DNA of 64,000 nucleotides from Branchipolynoe longqiensis (Eukaryota > Annelida > Polychaeta > Phyllodocida > Polynoidae): the NCBI GenBank assembly GCA_030323885.1, contig CM059196.1, positions 44,226,293 to 44,290,292 on the forward strand, in the 5' to 3' direction. The first letter of the stretch is position 1. Each line of letters starts with the position of its first letter. Shown here piece by piece: positions 46,265 through 57,381 of the stretch. The position numbers were made by a program, and so were the translations under genes. A model generated the notes under the pieces. It did no database searches and was not told where the DNA came from. It worked only from the letters and a program-made list of their open reading frames with translations.

Positions 46265-46369
46265 AAAAAGGCGATGGGACAAGAACTGCTGGAGCAGGTG
46301 TTCCTGTATCTGGACCTCATCGAACATGACTACTTCGGCCTCCAGTTCACAGACTCTGCAAGCGTCAAC
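46265..46369 (+). CDS. EPB41L5: FERM-domain exon of a band 4.1-like (EPB41L5/Yurt-type) gene
   Basis: A 105-bp exon, phase 0 at both ends, preceded by CGTGTTGCAG and followed by GTGAGT. It encodes 35 residues starting KKAMGQELLEQVF and continuing through DLIEHDYFGLQF to TDSASVN. The GQELL...LDLIE.DYFGL pattern is the FERM F1 lobe signature of 4.1-family proteins, closest from memory to EPB41L5/EPB41L4B, orthologues of Drosophila Yurt, which bind membrane proteins and limit apical Crumbs activity at cell junctions. The reading continues in phase into the exon at 57831, supporting both calls. Other 4.1/FRMD members are possible. The flanking open frame beyond the donor is intronic. Confidence 0.9.
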
Positions 46370-46523
46370 GTGAGTAGCTTCACCTATCACTCTTTTAGTG
46401 CACACATCACTTTTGTCGTTGATGAAATAGTTTATTCACAGAGGAACAGACGGTTCCATGAGTACAAATGGGGTTTTCGTTATCAGTTATATGAATATGT
46501 AATACATGGTAATATACAATTCA

Positions 46524-46804
46524 CAGGGTCCGTATGGCGTCATGAAAGTCTTAAAAAGTCTCAGACTTCATTTTCCTCATTCCAAGGCCTTGAAGAGCCT
46601 TGAATTTAACCTATTTGGGTAATTAGTCTTGAAAAGCCTTGAATTCCATTAAACTGTCCCCACTGATCTAAATTAGTCCAAAATCACCATTGTTTTCTTC
46701 TCCTGAAATCCAAATGAAAATAGTCTTGAATTCCTATTAAAAACAGCATTGAAAGGCCTTGAAATAGCCTTGAATTCCATATCTTCACATTTGTATGGAC
46801 CATG
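46524..46804. mobile_element. TIR element O with CTTGAA word repeats
   Basis: 281 bp bounded by CAGGGTCCGTATG and TTGTATGGACCATG (imperfect inverted ends) with AATTCA on both sides (46518-46523, 46805-46810). The interior repeats AAGSCCTTGAAWAGCCTTGA variants about eight times. Noncoding. Confidence 0.7.
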
Positions 46805-46925
46805 AATTCAGTTCAGTGTAATTATAATGTAGCAGATCGAGTCATGCTTCAAAATGATCTGTGTGGGAACATTTCTGAACAGAAGCGATAAGTTTATGAC
46901 AAATCGTGATTATCGGTTGGAGGGG

Positions 46926-47500
46926 CTCGTAGCAATACAGACTTGTGCATTCATGGTAACTTTATAGTGCTGCCTCACTCGGAGACTGGGCTGCCAGTAC
47001 CGACTTGTGACAGTGTGCATTCGTGGTAACTTTATAATGCTGCCCCACTGTGAAATTGGGCTATGGCCTAATATCCCACTCAGCCACATTATCCTGGTAC
47101 TGAGAATTCCAGACCCTGCGCTATCCTACTAATGCCAAGTGCCATGCTAAGTAGTGACAATTATAAATTTGGTAATGCTAGGTACACACCTACCGTTTTT
47201 CCGCACGCATCCTAAGCCGTGATAACTATTTCTAAAACGCCCAAAAATCGTGAGGTGTGCACGTCCCCTAGCACACCTACCGATTGCGATTCGCGATTTT
47301 TAGGGCTAAACCGCTTCCTTGCGATTGCGATTCGCGATTCGAAAAATGAATCGGCCCGTTTTCAGTTTTAAGCGGGTCGGGTCGGGTCGGGTCGCGATTT
47401 TTAGTGCGCGAATCGTATACGGTAGGTGTGTACCTAGCATTAGTCACTGGTTTTACTTGGCCCGAGTTGCAACCCATGATGAAGCAAGCCAGCGCTCTTA
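46926..47500 (-). mobile_element. SINE S21, rearranged, interrupted by B4 and B5
   Basis: 46926-47175 is a tail-side piece with a duplicated CTTTATARTGCTGCC segment. The head side continues at 47440 (TTAGTCACTGGTTTTACTTG) to CCAGCGCTCTTA at 47500. B4 interrupts TTGGTAA/GTCACTGG, and B5 follows GCTCTTA. Confidence 0.75.
47176..47439. mobile_element. TIR element B4 (family B), inside SINE S21
   Basis: 264 bp bounded by TGCTAGGTACACACCTACCG and GGTGTGTACCTAGCA, flanked by TAA and TTA. Removing it plus one triplet restores the SINE sequence TTGGTAAGTCACTGG. Confidence 0.85.
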
Positions 47501-47675
47501 GGCCTGGTACACACCTACTGTTTACGATTCGCGCACTAAAACTCGCGACTCGACCCGACCAGCTGAAAACTGAAAACGGGCCGATTCATTTTTCGAATCG
47601 CAATCGTATTCGGCCATTTTAAGCCCTAAAACAGAGGTTTTAATCCGAAATCCAATCGCTAGGTGTGCGCGGGGA
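47501..47675. mobile_element. TIR element B5 (family B), right end missing
   Basis: Left end GGCCTGGTACACACCTACTG after TTA. The interior matches B1 (CGCGCACTAAAACTCGCGAC). It breaks off near CTAGGTGTGCGCGGGG. Confidence 0.75.
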
Positions 47676-47806
47676 TATCAAGGTAAAGGTGCAGTGGCCT
47701 GGTCTTCCACCTATAAAGTCCAATGCGTGCGCACTGTCACAAGTCGGTACCCATCCTGATATGACCTTAAATGTTGCTAGGATGTAAAACAACAAACAAA
47801 CAAACA
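47676..47806 (+). mobile_element. SINE S22, 3' fragment
   Basis: GTGGCCTGGTCTTCCACCTA through GTTGCTAGGATGTAAAACAA with an AAACAAACAAAC tail. Confidence 0.82.
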
Positions 47807-48027
47807 ACTTAGCATAGTATTAATAATATACTCTATGTGTTTACTATACAACTATTACAAGTAGCAATATAATAAATGTAGGTCATGGTAAAGGCAGTCA
47901 GCCATTCAGCTGGAGTTGAGTGGATTAGCGGCAATTGGATAAGAATATTGTCACCATACTTGCTTCTAGTGTGTTTGTTAGTTGTAGTTTACTGTCGGTA
48001 GTTTTCGGGTAGTAAGAGCTGTTGTTA

Positions 48028-48376
48028 AAGTTGCATAGTCTGATGCTTTTGAGTTTCTGCTATTTTCTGAGATAAATATATTTTAATAATCGTCATAATC
48101 CACTTTACTTTAGTTTGAAGTAACTTTAATTTTAAATGGCTAAGTTTGGAGATATGTGAACATCAAAACATGCCAAAATAATTTAGGCACATCGGCCCAA
48201 AACTCTGACACCATATACTTCAGTATAACGATTTCCATTAATTAACTTATTATGCCCTTCTATGGAGCAACAAATGCTTAATAAGTGCACCAGTGTCTAA
48301 GTTGAATATGTAGAATCAAATCTAGATAAATGTTTTGGTTTTGAAAATTTGATGTTTTCATCGGACTATGCAACTT
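48028..48376 (+). mobile_element. MITE F13, full length
   Basis: AGTTGCATAGTCTGATGC to CATCGGACTATGCAACTT. TTAA at left, TTAG at right. All F landmarks in order. Confidence 0.85.
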
Positions 48377-48509
48377 TAGCATTGTTAGTTGTGTTGTTTG
48401 GGGCGGGATTAATGGTAATATGTTGGGTCCACTGATGAAGTAGCGGGACCTGTCTGGCTACTTGGCACATTCAGCTTATTGCGTATTTTATATGGACTGT
48501 CCACAGAGT

Positions 48510-48824
48510 CAGGGATGAAAGATTTCCGTCATTCCGCGGATTTCCGAGATTTTTCAATCCCGCAGCACCATCAGCGTATGCTAATATGTGCTGCAGACTC
48601 TGCGGCACTATCAACTTATACTACTAATAAATGCTCGAAGCGCCACAGCACTATCAGCGTATACTACTAATACATGCTTCAAACAGCGCAGTACTATCAG
48701 CGTGCACCAATATATATATGAAACCTGACTTCCTGGAATTTTCCGCGATTCCCTGACAATGGTAAACCTATGGGAGAATATCAGCATTTCCGCTTTTTTC
48801 CCACGAAGACCACTTTCATCCCTG
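48510..48824. mobile_element. TIR element D3 (family D)
   Basis: 315 bp bounded by CAGGGATGAAAGATTTCCGT and GACCACTTTCATCCCTG. Flanks ACAGAGT and ATAGAGT differ by one base. The interior is nearly collinear with D1, including the GCAGCACYATCAGCGTATGC segment. Confidence 0.8.
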
Positions 48825-49290
48825 ATAGAGTATGCTTACCAGTGAGCTGCTACATACATTAATTAGTTCTTCCACTGCCGTCAGAGGGCTGATTGGTGGT
48901 GGAAATTATCTAGTGAATTTATTCTGGCGGTGGTAAAATACTTTACCATACCCCGAGTGTGGCGCCATTAACATTTTGGGCGTGCTGGGCGATAAAGGGT
49001 GCATTTTCGGCATCATGCAGTGGTAACAAGTGTGTGTCATCACCATCATCAGGGGGAATTGTGGGTTGGGGCGGGGGGTGAAGGAGGGGTTGTCATGGTT
49101 ATAGGACGTGCTCCACATGCCCGCTCTGACCCCTGACCTGGAAGCGCCGCTCTCGTGACCTTGGGCTCTCAGCTCTGACCTTGGGGGGTTTGCGTGTTGA
49201 CATGGTCCGGGGGAGGGGCTGGAGGTTTATTCAAACTGACGCTGTAAGTGTATGTAAAGCGACTGAACACTTTCTGCCTTGTCCCCTCAC
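48825..49290. other. spacer, no gene recognised
   Basis: Unique-looking sequence. CATCACCATCATC near 49037 is a short imperfect repeat. Confidence 0.35.
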
Positions 49291-49658
49291 CCCTACACAC
49301 ACACGCACGCACGCATGCACACACACACATACACATACACACACATACACACGCATACACACACATGCACACATATACACATACACATACATACACACAC
49401 ACATACATACACACATACACACACAGGCACCGACACACCAACACACACGCACCGACACACACACACACCGACACGCACCGACACGCACCAACACACGCAC
49501 AGACACACACAGACATACACACGCACCGACACATACGCACCGACACACATGCACCGAAACACACGCAGACACACACGCACAGACACACACGCACGCACAG
49601 ACAGACAACACAACGCACCAACACACACGCACCAACACACACACACACGATTGGGCCC

Positions 49659-49748
<90 letters not shown>

Positions 49749-49758
49749 TTGGGCCCCT
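49291..49758. repeat. compound CA-rich microsatellite with duplicated ACGATTGGGCCCCT
   Basis: 49291-49646 is a degenerate (ACACRC)n array with CACCGA and CAGACA words. 49662-49744 is pure CA. ACGATTGGGCCCCT borders the pure CA tract on both sides (49647-49660, 49745-49758). Confidence 0.93.
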
Positions 49759-50049
49759 TCCGCCCTAATCCTCACCCGGTCGTTCTTCATGTGTTCTAAT
49801 TATACATGTTCATCTCAAATCAATGTCATGTAGTTGTATCGGTATAACATGTTCACATATTATACATATATATATGTGATGTATAGCGAATTATGTGAGT
49901 ATGGTACGGAAGGCAATAATATTACCTCGTCGTACCCTATTTCATATACCAAACACCACTAGTGGCGCCAGCCACCCTTCTCCAACATCGCCTACTACTG
50001 CACTAAACTTGTGTCAAGTTTTGATTTTATTCAGCCACTCTGCTATATA

Positions 50050-50350
50050 ATGTAATATTGACTTCATAATCATATGTATGTCCAGTTTCATACCGCCTGT
50101 TTGTTGAGAGGATGGTGGGAGGGGCGGGGGGGGGGGGCTTCTGGGAGGTTGTGTGTATATATACTGTAATATTGACTTCATAATCATATGTATGTCCAGT
50201 TTCATGTTGCCTATTTGTTGAGAGGAGGGGGAGGGGGGCTTCTGGGAGGTTGTGTGTATATACTGTAATATTGACTTCATAATCATATGTATGTCCAGTT
50301 TCATGCCGCCTATTTGTTGAGAAATGGGGGGGGGGGGCTTCTGGGAGGTT
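50050..50350. repeat. ~100-114-bp tandem repeat, three units
   Basis: TGTAATATTGACTTCATAAT starts at 50051, 50165 and 50263. Each unit ends in a G-rich stretch and GGCTTCTGGGAGGTTGTGTG. Confidence 0.9.
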
Positions 50351-50354
50351 GTGT

Positions 50355-50428
50355 GTCTGAGTGAGTGAGTGAGGAGTGAGTGAGTGAGTGAGTGAGTGAG
50401 TGAGTGAGTGAGTGAGTGAGTGAGTGAT
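50355..50428. repeat. (GAGT)n microsatellite
   Basis: About 18 GAGT units with one GAG slip. Confidence 0.96.
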
Positions 50429-50545
50429 GGTCTCGGGGTCTCTGTTGACTGGTCTTACTTGGGTGAACTACCATGCCAACTCGAACTGAACCTCAAGGAA
50501 ATAAACGTGTCAGCATATATCCGATATGATATGTTATCATGCGCC

Positions 50546-50550
<5 letters not shown>

Positions 50551-50580
<30 letters not shown>

Positions 50581-50795
50581 CGGTTTTACGGCCAGCAGTA
50601 TCTGAATTTATCAGAACAGATGTCAACTTGTGAGAGTGAACACTGTTTGTCGCTTTATAGTGCTGCCCCATTCAGCTATCATAGTATCGGTACCCTAACC
50701 CGATATCTCACTCAGTCACATCCTGATCCTGCGTCAACCAACCCTCGTACTATCCTGGCAATGCCATGTTGATATTCAACGATTGCCAACCACTT
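50551..50795 (-). mobile_element. SINE S23, divergent subfamily
   Basis: A (GATT)7 tract, then CGGTTTTACGGCCAGCAGTA, TTTATAGTGCTGCCCCATTC and TCGTACTATCCTGGCAATGC in family S order but strongly diverged. The head is missing. Confidence 0.6.
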
Positions 50796-50824
50796 TCCTT
50801 TATTGGATGGACTCTCGTTTTATT

Positions 50825-51390
50825 TTATTTTAACTCAGTAAAATGCAATTGATCAAAAAGGCCCGCATATGCCGTTATGCTTGCATCCTTTTTGGTTGTT
50901 TCCTATTCTACTAATATTTCTATTTATGTCATGATATACAAAGATGACAAGCTTTCCTTATTAAACCTCTTTATTTATTTATTTACGTATTTATTTACGT
51001 ATTTATTTACGTATTTATTTACGTATTTATTTACGTATTTATTTAGTTTATGCTCAGGAAAAATACAATTGATCAATGACGGGTACACCTGCTTGTATGA
51101 AGGCTTGCACATGCATCTATGTAATATATTTTTTGTTTCTTTCCTGTTCTAATAATGCCAGATGCCAACCACCGTTATTAAAGCGCTTTGTTTATCTGTT
51201 TATTTACTTATATATATGCTTATTTATGTTGATATTTGTTTGGTTGTTATTTACTTATATTTTATTTGCATATTTACTTATTTATTTATTCATTTAAACT
51301 CAGTTAAAATACAATCTATCAATGACGCTTACACACACTGCTACCTATGTATCTTTTTTTGTTTGGAAGCCTCACATACTCCATACCCCC
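50825..51390. repeat. ~220-246-bp imperfect triplication
   Basis: AAAATRCAATTGATCAAWRA anchors at about 50841, 51061 and 51307. The first two units share TTGTTTCYTTYCTRTTCTA and the TTTATTTAT-rich segment. Confidence 0.65.
50971..51045. repeat. 12-bp TTTATTTACGTA tandem
   Basis: Six consecutive units. Confidence 0.95.
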
Positions 51391-52083
51391 TGCCTCCCCC
51401 CCCCCCCCCCCCCCCGCCCCCATATAAAACCGCTGACATCTCTATGGAAGTCTCTCTGCGATTCATCCTAATTTACAACGCGGTCTGTACCGTGTACCCA
51501 GCATGCACTAGGAGTAGTGTGTGTGATGTCCAACAGGGGGCTGTGCCAAATCCGAGTATCCGAAATGTTGTGAATCCAAGTAAAGTATGAGCAAACAAAT
51601 CATTTAGTCTCAGTATCCCGACAGTAATCCCACTGTACTAACTGGTTGGCGATCATTTATGCCAAATAAATATGAAGACACTCTAGGGGCTGGACGGTAT
51701 ATCGTCGCCTTAGTTAAAAAGGCTTATAACTGATTTCTCAGCCCCACCCTCCAAAAAAACCCAACTCCAGAAACAATACACAAATCACCCCTCCCCTCTC
51801 ACAAAAAAAAACCCAACATGGTTGGGCCAGAGAGAACCTAGTTGCAATGAGTGATTCCACTGCTCTGGGTTTATAACTATCTAGAAGTAGGCCATATTGA
51901 AAATGCTCCTGGGAAAGTAGATACAATACTTTTGCAGGGGCGTTTGGCTCATACCGTTATGGGCTAAGAATGGCAATAACCGAAATTTTGTCGAAATGTT
52001 GGAAATCTTTTGGACTATATTTTGAACTAACGCGTGAAGTAGACCTGGGAGGGTATGTGAGCTAAAGCGAGCTGGTACCATTT
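51391..52083. other. spacer, no gene recognised
   Basis: C run near 51396-51420. No recognised exon or repeat. Confidence 0.35.
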
Positions 52084-52420
52084 AATATGAGAAATTGGAC
52101 CACGCAGAGATCTGACAATCGTAAATAGACGCAAACTGCAGTGGTATGACCATGTTTCCCGTTCATCAGGTTTGGCTTTAAACGATCTTGCAGGTCATAG
52201 TGAAAGGGGGAAGAAAACTAGGTGGAAAACGAAACAGATGGGAAGATAACACAAGGGAATAGACTAGCCTGGAGTTCTGCAAATCCCAGAGGGTAGCGGA
52301 GGACAGAGACACCTGGAGAAAACTGGTTGCAATGTCAGCTGTGGTCCCCCAATGACCCTCATGGTTTAACTTTAAGGCGTGATGATGATGGTGATGTCAT
52401 GATGGTGATGATGATGAATG
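52084..52420 (+). mobile_element. LINE 3' remnant (endonuclease/RT C-terminus), degenerate
   Basis: The translation keeps RRKLQWYDHVSRSSGLA and, after frameshifts and a stop, AEDRDTWRKLVAMSAVVPQ. This is the typical C-terminal end of a widespread animal LINE reverse transcriptase, followed by an imperfect (GAT)n tail at 52379-52420. Clearly a pseudogene. Confidence 0.75.
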
Positions 52421-52496
52421 GCAGAAATGACCTGATCAGTGTACATATGCTGATCTTCAAGGTTTCTCCAAATCTCAGCGATTCACACAAAAATAG

Positions 52497-53110
52497 TCAC
52501 ATAGTCCATCCAATGTTACCATCACATTTTCGAAACCAAAACACCTAGATTTGATAAAAACAGATCCAACTTAGACTAGAGACAGATGCAATCAATAAAA
52601 TATATATTGCTGCATAGATGATAACATTGATAGAACCTGTCACTGCTGATAAAGACGATGAGTCACACTGAATATGAGCCTGTCTCAAAAGGTGCTAACT
52701 CTTTATTTTTGTTGTACATAGTAACGATTGACAGAAAACAGCACAGAAACGGTTACACTGAAAACACAAGGACATTTGCTTCAAATCAATATGTATTCTA
52801 TTGAGATTATGAAACACCATCTAAAAAACAAATCAGTTTATCCTGAGCAAATGCATAAGTAGATAGTGTGTTGATCGTTACTATGGACAAAGTTTTGTCT
52901 GATATTGCTTAGCACCTTTTGAGACAGTCTCATATGAGTATGATGTACTCCTTTTTGACATGCACGCCAAAAATAACTTTGCATGTTTCCACTTGGAACA
53001 TCTCCAGAGTTAATCTTTGAAAGAAAAGTGACTTCAAACTAATGTAAAGTAGATTACATATTTACTATAAATTTGGCCAAAAAATCGATACCCCCTAATT
53101 GTGCAACTTA
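52497..53110 (-). mobile_element. MITE F14, split by G1
   Basis: Left part ATAGTCCATCCAATG ... CACCTAGATTTGATAAAAAC; right part CTTCAAACTAATGTAAAGTA to CTAATTGTGCAACTTAA. G1 occupies the middle. Confidence 0.7.
52675..52932. mobile_element. TIR element G1 (family G)
   Basis: 258 bp bounded by TGAGCCTGTCTCAAAAGGTG and CACCTTTTGAGACAGTCTCA, flanked by TA. G2 is the same length. TA flanks suit a Tc1/mariner-type MITE. Inserted in F14. Confidence 0.82.
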
Positions 53111-53161
53111 AAAAAAAAAATCAGTTTAGGTAGAAAATAAAATAGTCTAAGGATGCCATGA

Positions 53162-53400
53162 ATGTTCCAAGAAATTATCTTTTATTTCCATCCTTTCCTC
53201 CCTCACCGATCTCCCCTCTCTCTCCCCTCACCCCTCTTCTCTCTCCCCTCACCCGTCTCCCCTCTCCCCTCTCCGGTCCCCCCTCTCCCGTCTGCCCTCT
53301 TCCATGTCTTCTTTCCCTCCCTCCCCCCCCCCCCCCTTCCTCCTCTTCCCCCTCTTCACTCCATCCCCCTTTTCTCCTTCCCCGCTCCCATACACCAGTT
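53162..53400. repeat. CT-rich low-complexity tract
   Basis: CCCCTCTCTC/CCCCTCACC words with a C run near 53320. The open frames are Pro/Ser low complexity. Confidence 0.9.
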
Positions 53401-53482
53401 TAACCTAGCTTTCAATGCTTAATTGACTGTTTAGCTTGTACAGCCAGTCAGCAAGCAGGGTAGCAACATATATATATATATG

Positions 53483-53588
53483 TTTCAACTCTTTGGTTTG
53501 ACTCGGCCATGGTTCAAACCCAATACCCCCGGCATGGGAAGCTAGCCAGCGCTCTTAACTGACATGATTCAGCCATGCCGACCAGTAC
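53483..53588 (-). mobile_element. SINE S24, head fragment
   Basis: TTTGGTTTGACTCGGCCATG, GTTCAAACCCAATAC and ATTCAGCCATGCCGACCAG match the S head in reverse. Confidence 0.7.
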
Positions 53589-53829
53589 CACTGCAGTCAC
53601 AATACACCAAGCTGATGTGCCAAAACCCCGTCACACACTACCACCGGTCCTGTGCCAAGATAGTCAGCCGGGAACCCCCCTCCCCCCGCCCTCCAGCCCG
53701 CCCCACTAGCTCTAAGCCAGTTAGGCTACTTTGGTAGCCATTCAATCAACGAAAATAGCAAATAAACCAAATTTGGGATTTAAAATCCTCGGTGACTGTC
53801 TAACGGGGCAATGAGTAAGCAAAGTGATT

Positions 53830-54030
53830 GGGGTTTTCCGTCCAAGCATCATTTGAGCTCATCAGGACAGGGTGCCGACTTGTGAGAATGTCATCTCCTG
53901 GTAGATTTATAAGGCTGCCTTTCTGGGATACACTGGCACCATGATGCAGTGTCCCACTCAGTCATAGTATCCTGAGACTGAGCCAACCAGTGCTTGTCTT
54001 ATCCTACCAATACCAAGTACCAGGAAAAGT
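53830..54030 (-). mobile_element. SINE S25, diverged body fragment
   Basis: CATCAGGACAGGGTGCCGAC, AGATTTATAAGGCTGCC and GACTGAGCCAACCAGTGC in S order. No head. Confidence 0.7.
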
Positions 54031-54128
54031 AAGGTTCACTTTTAGCTATGACCTTCAGTTACAGATTCACTGGTTCTGTTGGTTAGGAAGCGTAATACTT
54101 GCGAGGGACCCAGCAGACCAACTAATCA

Positions 54129-55109
54129 GGCAATAGAGGGCGTGCATGTGACGTCATTACTTAGCAGTCAATGGGCTGCCATCTTGGATTATGAGCACCC
54201 TCCCTAGCCATGTCGTGAATGCAGATGCAGTTTTCTAGTGTTATGGGAGGTTCTGAGCAGTTTACATCCAATGTGTTTACTTATACCCCTGTCACACTAC
54301 GACGTGACGAGCCAACATGAGCCTAACATGATCATTTTTCGTCATGATGTTGGGTTACGTCATGATGACGTTAGAATGACGTCGAGCTACGTCACATTAC
54401 GTCGTGTTACGTCGAGTTACGTCAAGGTTTTGGACATGTTCAAAACTTGACGTAGGTCGAACGTAAGGGTTTACGTTCGCCGTACGTTCTGTTCACGTTC
54501 AGTGAACGTCAATGACGTTAAACGGACATTATTTCAACGCTGCTCACTACGTTCAACTACGTTCCACTACGTTGACCCACAGTAAACCAAGTGCAAAAGC
54601 CTACGAGGCTTAATGAGAACGTCAGGAAAACGTCAGGAGAACGTCAGGAGAACGTCAGGAGAACGTGCATTCAACGTACGTTCAACGTCTCATTACCTAG
54701 CTAACGTCATGTAACGTTCTTCTGGCGATGGAATAACGTTCATAACGTTCCGTGAGCGTAGTGACGTTGTCCTCTCTCGTGACTGACGGTATCACTACGC
54801 TTTACCAACGTTACGTTCTCGTCCACTACGCTGCATCCACGTTCAACTTGTGCCCAAATTTGCATACTACGCCGAGAAGTTCAACGATCTTCACGTTCTC
54901 CCTACGTTGACGTCGTTACGTCGTAGTGTGACAGCCCCATTACAGCACTTTAGCAACAACTTCTGAGGCCAAACTGCTCAAAACAGTGACAAATAAACCA
55001 ACAAATCAGTAAATAAGCACAGTGTAGGCAGTTGCAAGCCTTCTGTATGTCATCCAATATGGCCACCGAAAGTTGTCCTTTGACGTCATTACACCCCCCT
55101 CTATTGTCC
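54129..55109. mobile_element. TIR element P enclosing A5
   Basis: GGCAATAGAGGG at 54129 and CCCTCTATTGTCC at 55097-55109 are inverted. Further in, GTGACGTCATTAC and TTGACGTCATTAC (near-palindromic) and GCCATCTTGGATTATG against ATCCAATATGGC also match in order. A5 lies inside. Outer limits are approximate. Confidence 0.5.
54284..54939. mobile_element. TIR element A5 (family A)
   Basis: 656 bp bounded by TACCCCTGTCACACTACGAC and GTCGTAGTGTGACAGCCCCA with TTA on both sides (54281-54283, 54940-54942). Interior theme ACGTTC/GAACGT and ACGTCAGGAGA. Noncoding. Confidence 0.85.
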
Positions 55110-55677
55110 CTGCCAGGGTAGGGTTGTGGACTATACATGCGAAACACAAGGGGCATTAAAAGTGTCGGAATTTTTACATTCTCCTAATTCCCCAATTCTG
55201 CGCCAATGTCCATAAACACTGGCCGGCGGAACAAAGACCTCCACAGCTTGTTTATAGTTGATTTCTCCCAAGGCAGTTTTTGCTCGGATTTACACCGATT
55301 TAGAGTATTACTCTCTCCATAGGGATGAATCTTTTATGTCGTAGGACGCCCAGCCCAATTGTGAAAAAAAGAAACATGGGGGACCCCCCTCCCCCACCTC
55401 CTCCGCCTCTTAGAAGAGGGGCGTTGCTGTAAGTTATGGTCGCGCACCGTCATGCCTGAGGTTGCCCTTAAAGGTGACCTTTGTACTGACCCCGACCCTG
55501 ACCTTGCCCCTGGTAGGGTATCGCGTTGCCTGATGCACTCTGGATGTGGTGCAGGATGGGTGGGCACTCACTCTGATTGACTTACTGAGGAGGCTGGGGG
55601 GTGGGGCGGTACCGACTACTCCTGTTTCTAGAATCGATCATTGTTTGCCACAAGCTTACATCGAGAATTATGGAGAT
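55110..55677. other. spacer, no gene recognised
   Basis: No recognised repeat. The reverse open frame at 55334-55567 has no recognisable domain. Confidence 0.35.
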
Positions 55678-55681
55678 TTCA

Positions 55682-56141
55682 AGTTGCAGAGTCCGATTGT
55701 TTTGAGTTTCTAACTTAAAAAAAAAAAACCTACCCCCAATAGACGATGTCCACCTCTTGTGCTGGGGGGTCGTCAAACAAACAAACAAACAAACAAACAA
55801 AACTAACTTTAAAAGATATTTTCATTTTTATTATTATTTTTATTATTATTATTGTTTACATAAGTATAATAAGTTGACCATTATGATCTACACAGCTTAG
55901 TTTGAAGATAAGGCTAACCTTTTGATTGGGAGTGAAAATATGCTAAATTAATTTAGACGTGCAAGTAGAAATTCGGACATACAAAAAAACAAAACCCACA
56001 CACTCCAGGTTCTATTAAATTAACTTAAATAAATGTTTAATGAGTGCACCAGTATCTAAGTTAGATATGTAGGATTAAATAAAGGCACGTATTTTTGTTT
56101 TGTTTGGGTAATTTGAATCTTTCATCGGACTATGCTGGTTT
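55682..56141 (+). mobile_element. MITE F15, enlarged by a retroposon tail
   Basis: Left AGTTGCAGAGTCCGATTG, right TTTCATCGGACTATGCTGG. At 55718-55802 it contains an A12 run, CCTACCCCCAATAGACGATG and GGGTCGTCAAACAAACAAAC, a tail like those at 35890 and 56440. Confidence 0.7.
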
Positions 56142-56159
56142 AATTGGCGTGAAATTCCT

Positions 56160-56460
56160 TTTTTGTTGTTGTGCTTTACGGCTGGTCCTGTTTATATGTG
56201 CTCATTGTATGTAGGGTTCATACTTTTTGTCATTTAATTAAATGCACCCATGGTTGTGTGTGTTAGTGTTTGGGTATGTGCTGTCCTGTCTGTGGGAAAG
56301 TGTCTATTACAAGACCCCTTCCTGCTTATCGGAAAGAGTAGCCCATGTGGCGGCAGTGGGCTTCCTCTAAAGAAATACGTCAGGATGACCATATGTTTGC
56401 CGTCGAATAGCTGATGATAAAATCAATGTGCTCTAAAGGCGTCGTTAAATAAAACAAACT
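56160..56460 (+). mobile_element. retroposon with GTCGTTAAATAAAACAAAC tail
   Basis: AGAGTAGCCCATGTGGCGGC + AGTGGGCTTCCTCTAAAGAA and the end GGCGTCGTTAAATAAAACAA. From memory this recurs in mollusc genomes as a SINE/LINE 3' end; I cannot verify that here. The 5' limit is uncertain. Confidence 0.6.
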
Positions 56461-56881
56461 TGTGTGGGTGGGTCTTTGTGTGTGGGTGGGGGGGTGGGGG
56501 AGGGTGTATTCCTTTGGAGGTAATGCCGACTTTTCATTTAAAGAAAGAAAAGACTGTTGTTAGCAAATGTAATTTTATTCTTCAAGCAAAGTTATTTTCT
56601 TCAGCACCAGACCACTGGTCTTCAGCCATGTGTTATTAGTTTTTTACACAATTTAAATTTACTGATGCATACATGATAGGAGGTTTATTAATCAACATGG
56701 GAGATATAGATAGATTTAATGTACATACTTATACAGTTGTGCATCTCATAAAAGTAACACTTGGATGATGATGTGTAGAAGTAGGCTGGCTTGGTTTAGC
56801 GGTATTTATTGTCAGTGGTTATATGCGTCCGTGAGAGAATTGGTCAGGTATGCGGGCCAATAGAAGGAAAGGTGAGGTTAA

Positions 56882-57216
56882 AGCTGCATAGTCTGATGAA
56901 GCATCAAATTTTCAAAACCAAGACAATGATCTAGAATTGATTCTACATATCTAGCGGAGATGATGGTGTAGTTATTACTCATTTGTTGCTAAATAGAAGG
57001 GAATACTGAGTCAATTTAATAGAGCATTTTACTGCTGAAGCCTATGGCGTGCTTACCAAAACTAATTTGACGTGTTTGCACTTAAAATATCTTAAAACGT
57101 AGCAATTTAAAATAAAGTTACTTCAAACTAAAGTAACGTAGATTATAACAATCAATTCAATATTTTTTTTCTCAGAAAAATGACCAAAACTCAAACTAAT
57201 CGGATGGTGCAACTTT
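56882..57216 (-). mobile_element. MITE F16, full length
   Basis: AGCTGCATAGTCTGATGAAG after TTAA, to AATCGGATGGTGCAACTTTG. Confidence 0.83.
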
Positions 57217-57381
57217 GTTTACACGAGGTTGGATGATATCTGTGTGTTATTGTATAACATGTAAAGTGTTTATTGGTAGTAGATACATCAGATACATGCG
57301 TAGTTAATGATGGGTAGTTTGGATTATATGGGAGTGTGTGAACTGCTCAAAAGGGAGAGAATGGAAATTAAGTGTGTTATA

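Noticed and set aside
46370..46603. Extension of the FERM open frame past 46369
   Set aside because: GTGAGT at 46370 is a donor, and the exon at 57831 continues the domain exactly. The following residues are not FERM-like.
49169..49833. 170-195 codon open frames over the CA array
   Set aside because: His/Thr and Cys/Val alternations are pure dinucleotide-repeat artefacts. The same applies at 4188, 6443, 34149, 59689 and 63209.
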